Shown here: positions 41,404 through 46,710 of the stretch, in pieces
Layout of the letters: every line of letters starts with the position of its first letter
Position numbering within the stretch: position 1 is the first letter of the stretch
DNA from: an uncultured Clostridia bacterium
Lineage (GTDB): Bacteria; Bacillota; Clostridia; UMGS1883
DNA: 46,710 nucleotides
Direction: 5' to 3'
NCBI GenBank assembly: GCA_934476455.1
Contig: CAKSNY010000023.1
Location: 1 to 46,710 of the forward strand
Program-made: the position numbers and the translations under genes
Notes under the pieces: model-generated
What the model was told of the DNA's origin: nothing
Seen by the model: only the letters and a program-made list of their open reading frames with translations
Databases searched by the model: none

Positions 41404-44400
41404 TTACAGACCATCGGAAAGTCTATATAAAAGGGCTGCGGCCTCCGCTCTTGTTATAGCGTCTGTCGGCGCAAATTTATTGTTTTCCTTTCCTTTCATT
41501 ACGCCTTTTTCGCGCAGGCTGTAAATTGCTTTTTTTGCATAATCGGATATCTGCGCGTCGTCATTAAACGCGGCTGCGCCGTTGTTTTCCTGCAAGCCGC
41601 ACACACGGCATAACATAACGGCTGCATCCTGCCTGGTAATTTCACTGCCTGCGCCGAAATTTCCGTTTTCATCTCCGCGCGTTATTTGGTTGTACCTGGC
41701 AGTGGAAACGTACAGGCGATACCATGCGGTTTTATCAACATCGGCAAAATCGTTTTTGTAATCACCTATTTCAATATTAAAGGCAAGCAGCAGCATTTTC
41801 AAAAACTCTTCTCGTTTGATACTGCTGTCCGGATTAAAATTGTTATCCGTTCCGCCGGACACAACGCCCTTTTCGGCAAGCGACATAATTGCGGCATACG
41901 CCCAGTGAGATGTGCTGACATCTTTAAACGAAACATGTTTTTCGGGGCGGTTGAATATATTTTGCGCCGCGTTTTTCCCAAAAGAAACCGCCGATGCCGA
42001 ACCGCCGCCCCCCGAAATATTTTTTGGGGTTTCTTTCGCTTTCACAGTAACAACAAAAGTTTTTTCTACAACTGCTCCGTTTCTTTTTGCTGTAAGCTTA
42101 AGGGTTACTTTTTCATCCGCCGCGCCCTGTTTTATTATACCGTCGTTTGAAATCACAGCACTGTTACCGGATACAAGAAAAATTTCCGAGCCATACTTGC
42201 CGGAAGCGGCAAATGATATATTCTCGCGTATATTTGAAAAGTCATAACGAGATGTTATATCTCTGTAAACCGTATCCATATCCTTTCTTGCACGTTCCTC
42301 GTCCGTATATATCGTCTCGGGAACACGAACAGGGTATGTTTTTCTTACTTTTTCTGCAAGGTACCCCAGTTCTATGGTAAACTCGGCATAACCATCCGCA
42401 TCTATAACCTCGCGAACTTTTCCCGAATCCGAAAGCACGTCATTATTGCTGCTGTAAGTCCTCATTGTGAAGCCTGTCGGCGCGGAGGGGAGCTTTAGGT
42501 TCTCGCAGAGCGCCTCAATGTTATTTTGGGTGCGGAAATTCATATCAATGCTTTCCATCGCCTTGTACAGACTTTCGGTATACCTGCTCAGCAGCTTGCT
42601 GAATCCGATATTATCCGCATAAACCGTTCCCTCCTTGGCATCTATACGCACCTTTCTGAGCGGAAAATACTTTGCAAGCGTCATCGGTGCAGACTTAAAC
42701 GGTATTCCGCCTTCAAAGTATACATCGCCGTTCACCGTCAGCTCTCCGTAATCCGAGATGCAGTCTCCGTTAAGGAACAAGTCCAGCTTTCCGCTGTCGG
42801 TATCGCATACCATTAAAAGTTCATTCCATATATCAAGCGGAAACAAATTTTCCCTGCTCCGCATGAAAATCTCACGATAACCCTCGTCAAACACATCAAC
42901 AACTACCTGTCCGTTTGGCTCAATAGTGACATCCGCCATTACAACCTCACTGAAATTATACAGGCGAATTCGTACTCCCTGAGTTTCGGACGGGACAAGC
43001 AAGTTCATCTTTGCATAAACAATGCCGTCCGTAGTTGCCTTATCATCAAAACCGTTTGTATAGCGGATGCCCTCTGTATTTGCAGAGCCGTTGCTCAACA
43101 TCAAAACCTTGTTGACCGCTCCGCTCGGGTCATCGGCAACGACCGCGGAAACAGTCGCATTTGTTTTTGCCAATGTGCCTGTCGATGGATTTGCAGGCTC
43201 GCTGCCGGCAGAGTCATCCTCAAAATTCAGCAGAAAAACTTGTGAAAAAGCAGTCTGCGCCTTAATTGTTATGAAAAACTCCTTGGTCATAGTCCTGCCA
43301 CCTTTGGTAATGTCTGCGGAGAGTACCGCCATTTTTCCGTTTTCAGCAAAGCTTGGGCGTTTAATCTTGGCTGTGAGCTGTCCGCTCTCGCCCACAACCT
43401 CCAGTAAATCCGTATTACCGGACTTCCACGTGATTTTCGTTCCGAAGTCACCGTTTTGCGGCAGTGCAAAATCACTGCACACCTCGTTAATACTCTCGCT
43501 CGTAAGTGTATCAAAGGTTAGGTATTCATATGCTTTTTCAAGCAATTCTTCCTCTGTCAAACCTTTGACGGTGAACTCAAAGCTCTTTGTCTTTGACACC
43601 GCGCCCTTGCGAACATCAGCGGTCAAGGTAACCGTTTTATCATCATTCAGAGACGGAAAAATCTTTCCGTCCGTGTTCACGGTTGTTTCATCCGATGTTT
43701 CCCAAACGCATTGCACCCCGGTACTAAAGTTTTTAACCAATGACAGGTTATTCCTTATTTCCAAGGGCGATTCGGCAGATATTGTCTCATATGTAATCGA
43801 ATCAAACGCAAGCTGCACAACATCGCTGTCCGACGGAAGGCACAGAACCTCAAACTCAAAAGTAAAGCTGCCCTTTTGCCCTTCATTCTCCATTGAAGCG
43901 GTCAGCGTCACGGTTTTGTTGCCGCTCTCAAATTCCGGTCTTTTAACGCACGCCTGTGCCGCACCGGCATATTGCCTGATGCTTATCACGCCGGCATCGG
44001 ATGTAGCCCATGTTATGATGCTTTGATATGCCGGGCCGATAAGTGCAAGGTCAAAATCCGACACTGTCCGATTCATGTCGTCAAAGACAAGCTTTGAACT
44101 GTCCACCGCCATTTTTCCTGCCGGCGAAATAAGCACGGTAAATGTGAAATCTTTGCTCGCGCTCTCGCCGCTCAGTTCATGGGTAAATGTCGCGGTTACA
44201 GTCACCGTTGTGTCCCTCATCTGTCTGATGACAGTTCCGTCGCTCGCAATTACCTCCTCATTTGACGAGTTAAATACAACCGAAACATAATCATCAAAAT
44301 CCGATGGCAAGCTAATTCTTTTTGTAATTGCCGAGGGATTCTCCGATGTCATCTTTTCATATGTAACGGTATTCATTGCATTGTTCAGTGCAGCTTCGGG

Positions 44401-46710
44401 GCTGATATGACAAAGCACCGTGAATGCGAAAATTTTTTGGGCAGCTGCAGCGCCTTTTACCGCAATTAGCTTCAGCGTTACGGCTGCGTTGCCGTCGTTC
44501 CAGTTCGGTCTTGTTACCGTGCCGTCCGGTGCAATGTGCGTTTCGTCCGAATTTTCCCAAGAAAGGCTGATTCCGTCAGGTCCCTCTGTTGGGAATCCGT
44601 TTTTCAGATTTTTTGTAATCTCATCTGTCGGCTGCTCTGTGAAATATTCGCTTGTCATTACGGTGTCAAGGTATTCTTTCAATATATCCTCGTCACTGTA
44701 ACCGTCCAAGCGCAGTACCGTAACCTTATAGGATATTTTTCTCGGAAAAATCGTGTCGCCGCGAAAGAGTATCTCCATAGTCAGGTTGACCTCCTGCTCA
44801 TAGCTCCTTCGCTGAACAGTTCCGTCATCGCCGACAACAGCCGGATTATCCGATGACCATCTTCCGCTGACACCGTAGCCCAAATCGGTAATAAGATTTA
44901 AGTTTTCGCTTACGGCGTTCTGCGGCTCGCCACTGATTTTTGAAAAATCAAACTGATTGTATACCATATATTCAATCAATTCATACGCGTATTTTTCCCA
45001 TACAAGCATCGGCATACCGCCGTTTACCTCTGCCGCATATTCCGTAGTAAATGCCGCATCTGAATTTAGTGCGGCAGGTAATCCGCACAAAGTATCGGCA
45101 GATACTTTCCACACCGTTCCCATGGCGAAGGTGTATGCGCCCGTTTCGCTGTCGGCAGTCTGAGCATAGCAATTTTCAATAGTGGATGTTCCCGACCCAA
45201 GATTCGGTCTGAACATCATGCCCAGGTTTTTGGTAATTGTCGGGAAAGACATATTATCCCCGAAAGTTACATTCGCCGCATAGCAATCAGAAACGGATAC
45301 CTTGTGATTACCCACATAGCCTATACTGCTGGCGCAATCAAACACCGCATTGTTGCGGAAGGTATAATCTATAGACAGTCCGTCAACATAGCAGTTTTGC
45401 ACCGTAGTGGTTTTATCAATTGCAGTGGGCGAACCGGATACTCCAATCGATGCGCAAATAGCGCCCAAACGGGTTGCTACAGTACCTGTCAGCATGTTGG
45501 TCATCGTAATTGAACCGTTCTTGACAAAGCACTCCGATATAGTATTACCGCTGCGTGCCATTGCAACAAGTATACCGTAAGAGCCCGATGTGGTTGTTGC
45601 CGTTAATGTGACTTTCGGATTTTCCAAGCCGACATTTTTAATTGTAGAATTGTTTATATATCCGAAAAGTCCGGAATTTCTTTCATTGGTTGTCAGAACA
45701 AAGTTTTTAACGACATGACCGCCTCCGTCAAAATTTCCGTCAAAATAGAAGGTATTTGCCACATCGGTGTATTTGCCTATGGGTTCGCCGAAATTCCTGT
45801 TGTCCATATCTAAATCGGCAGTAAGGATAAAGTATTTGCCGGCAAAGGTATGATGCTCACCGTCCGGTCTTTCGCCGTAAACAGCCTCATAGTTTGTTCT
45901 GTAGGTGCTGTCTGTGGCATTTACTATATTTTTGAGCAATGCCAGCTGTGCTCCTGTTGCAATTTGATACGGATTTCCCGCAGTTCCGTCACCGCCGTCA
46001 AAGTTCTCTGCAACCGTGCCGTCCCACCTGTCAAACTTCATTACAAGTTCTTCGGGGGTACTGTCATTCTTCAGCACCACGATGTTAATAACCTTTTTTT
46101 TGGGATATTGTGTGCCGTCAGGAAAATGAATACTTAAAGTAAGCTCAACAGGACGGTCAACAAAATCTCTCGTCACAATGCCGTCTGCAGTCACAGACAC
46201 ATTTCTGCTGCTCTGCCAAACGCAGTTTAAACCCTCCGCCTCGGTAAAAAGGTTCAAATTTCGCGTAACCGCAGCTTTGTCTTCGCCGCTTATCATCGCA
46301 AAGTCAAAATTATCTATAATCCCTTTTGCAGTTTCATACAAGATAGCCGTCGGGGCGTACTTCTCGCTCTCCCACACAAGCACGGGATATCCGTTGTTAA
46401 TAAGCCCGGCATATTTTGTTTCGTATGCACCCTCGGAATTAAGCCCATTCGGCAGAGCCTTAAGCTCATCTGCCGTCACAGCCGTAAATGCGTCACCCTG
46501 TTTCAGATAATCTACGGATGCAGTTGACCGTTCACCCTCGACAAAACAATTACTTCCCTTTGATGAAAACTTTGTTGACCCGTTGGCAGACGGCGTGAAC
46601 ATATTATTTGTTCTGTCACTGTATGCGGATGTCGTAATGTTTGTGAATGTCAAACCGCTTGCGTAACAGTTGTTTACATCAATTCCGTATGCCGCGGTTT
46701 TGCCGAACAC
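41404..46710 (-). CDS. Giant SLH-domain surface protein with GLUG-like and aBig repeats (5' end outside window)
   Basis: At least 1768 residues; the frame is open to the window edge, and its N-terminus (FGKTAAYGIDVNNCYASG) aligns with an internal part of the 511-residue paralogue, so the true start is missing. In order I see the end of one GLUG-like module, an atrophied bacterial Ig-like (aBig) repeat, a second complete WDGTV...GNPYQIAT GLUG-like module (about 230-540), six further aBig repeats, a concanavalin/LamG-like domain (about 1150-1370), two more aBig repeats, a GGGGSAS linker and three C-terminal SLH domains (about 1585-1768) for wall anchoring. No catalytic domain is visible in this part. 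It may be an adhesin or polysaccharide-binding scaffold. Confidence 0.85.
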   Translation of the reverse strand: MFGKTAAYGIDVNNCYASGLTFTNITTSAYSDRTNNMFTPSANGSTKFSSKGSNCFVEGERSTASVDYLKQGDAFTAVTADELKALPNGLNSEGAYETKYAGLINNGYPVLVWESEKYAPTAILYETAKGIIDNFDFAMISGEDKAAVTRNLNLFTEAEGLNCVWQSSRNVSVTADGIVTRDFVDRPVELTLSIHFPDGTQYPKKKVINIVVLKNDSTPEELVMKFDRWDGTVAENFDGGDGTAGNPYQIATGAQLALLKNIVNATDSTYRTNYEAVYGERPDGEHHTFAGKYFILTADLDMDNRNFGEPIGKYTDVANTFYFDGNFDGGGHVVKNFVLTTNERNSGLFGYINNSTIKNVGLENPKVTLTATTTSGSYGILVAMARSGNTISECFVKNGSITMTNMLTGTVATRLGAICASIGVSGSPTAIDKTTTVQNCYVDGLSIDYTFRNNAVFDCASSIGYVGNHKVSVSDCYAANVTFGDNMSFPTITKNLGMMFRPNLGSGTSTIENCYAQTADSETGAYTFAMGTVWKVSADTLCGLPAALNSDAAFTTEYAAEVNGGMPMLVWEKYAYELIEYMVYNQFDFSKISGEPQNAVSENLNLITDLGYGVSGRWSSDNPAVVGDDGTVQRRSYEQEVNLTMEILFRGDTIFPRKISYKVTVLRLDGYSDEDILKEYLDTVMTSEYFTEQPTDEITKNLKNGFPTEGPDGISLSWENSDETHIAPDGTVTRPNWNDGNAAVTLKLIAVKGAAAAQKIFAFTVLCHISPEAALNNAMNTVTYEKMTSENPSAITKRISLPSDFDDYVSVVFNSSNEEVIASDGTVIRQMRDTTVTVTATFTHELSGESASKDFTFTVLISPAGKMAVDSSKLVFDDMNRTVSDFDLALIGPAYQSIITWATSDAGVISIRQYAGAAQACVKRPEFESGNKTVTLTASMENEGQKGSFTFEFEVLCLPSDSDVVQLAFDSITYETISAESPLEIRNNLSLVKNFSTGVQCVWETSDETTVNTDGKIFPSLNDDKTVTLTADVRKGAVSKTKSFEFTVKGLTEEELLEKAYEYLTFDTLTSESINEVCSDFALPQNGDFGTKITWKSGNTDLLEVVGESGQLTAKIKRPSFAENGKMAVLSADITKGGRTMTKEFFITIKAQTAFSQVFLLNFEDDSAGSEPANPSTGTLAKTNATVSAVVADDPSGAVNKVLMLSNGSANTEGIRYTNGFDDKATTDGIVYAKMNLLVPSETQGVRIRLYNFSEVVMADVTIEPNGQVVVDVFDEGYREIFMRSRENLFPLDIWNELLMVCDTDSGKLDLFLNGDCISDYGELTVNGDVYFEGGIPFKSAPMTLAKYFPLRKVRIDAKEGTVYADNIGFSKLLSRYTESLYKAMESIDMNFRTQNNIEALCENLKLPSAPTGFTMRTYSSNNDVLSDSGKVREVIDADGYAEFTIELGYLAEKVRKTYPVRVPETIYTDEERARKDMDTVYRDITSRYDFSNIRENISFAASGKYGSEIFLVSGNSAVISNDGIIKQGAADEKVTLKLTAKRNGAVVEKTFVVTVKAKETPKNISGGGGSASAVSFGKNAAQNIFNRPEKHVSFKDVSTSHWAYAAIMSLAEKGVVSGGTDNNFNPDSSIKREEFLKMLLLAFNIEIGDYKNDFADVDKTAWYRLYVSTARYNQITRGDENGNFGAGSEITRQDAAVMLCRVCGLQENNGAAAFNDDAQISDYAKKAIYSLREKGVMKGKENNKFAPTDAITRAEAAALLYRLSDGL

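Noticed and set aside
43067..44026. 319-codon plus-strand frame opposite the giant SLH protein
   Set aside because: It is the complement of repeated aBig domains that read perfectly on the minus strand; no ribosome site or known motif.
1..46710. CRISPR arrays, phage genes, complete insertion sequences
   Set aside because: No regularly spaced repeats, cas genes, phage structural genes or transposase genes were seen.

Overview
The window reads as chromosome of an endospore-forming, Gram-positive Clostridia-type bacterium (Bacillota). Evidence: a spoIIR gene, Firmicutes-style gene neighbourhoods (Asp23/YloU - YloV/FakA-like - recG; rimO - pgsA; lepA - hemW), strong GGAGG Shine-Dalgarno sites, frequent TTG/GTG starts, and S-layer-homology (SLH) surface proteins carrying many atrophied bacterial Ig-like repeats. 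The pectin-oriented SLH repertoire recalls gut pectin degraders such as Monoglobus and its relatives, but this placement is only a guess.

Region 1 (1-11.9 kb, minus strand): a secreted SH3/stalk-domain protein, then a tightly packed eight-gene unit transcribed lepA > hemW > recX > rimO > pgsA > alr > radA > SDR reductase, with overlaps or gaps of 27 nt or less, then a separate nfo. Region 2 (11.9-24.9 kb, plus strand): ispE > spoIIR > trmB > sbcD-like > sbcC/yhaN-like; Asp23 > DAK/FakA-like > recG behind its own sigma-A-type promoter; and a heterodimeric ABC exporter pair with a hairpin-containing leader.

Region 3 (24.9-27.6 kb) is intergenic-rich. It holds a 333-bp MITE-like inverted-repeat element wedged between two stop codons, a PspC-domain protein, a two-TM coiled-coil protein with a very acidic tail, a solitary tRNA-Gln(CTG), a decayed-looking stretch, a truncated MmcQ/YjbR gene, and a candidate structured non-coding RNA of about 214 nt. 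The RNA has its own promoter, whose -35/-10 spacer is an 18-bp palindrome resembling an NrdR box, and its own terminator. This candidate is the most interesting unexplained signal.

Region 4 (27.6-46.7 kb) is a polysaccharide-utilisation island. Two minus-strand gene groups flank a divergent AraC-family regulator. One encodes SGNH hydrolase > mannose-6-phosphate-isomerase-like > ROK kinase > DJ-1/PfpI > SGNH hydrolase. The other encodes a huge SLH/aBig surface protein (5' end outside the window) > a GLUG-like secreted paralogue > alpha/beta esterase > GH99/WbsX-like protein > EamA-type transporter > beta-helix protein > GH88/GH105 unsaturated-uronyl hydrolase. Together these suggest intracellular processing of acetylated pectin or rhamnogalacturonan fragments plus surface proteins. 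No recognisable sugar ABC, PTS or MFS importer is present in the window. All function calls come from reading motifs by eye; no database search was run.
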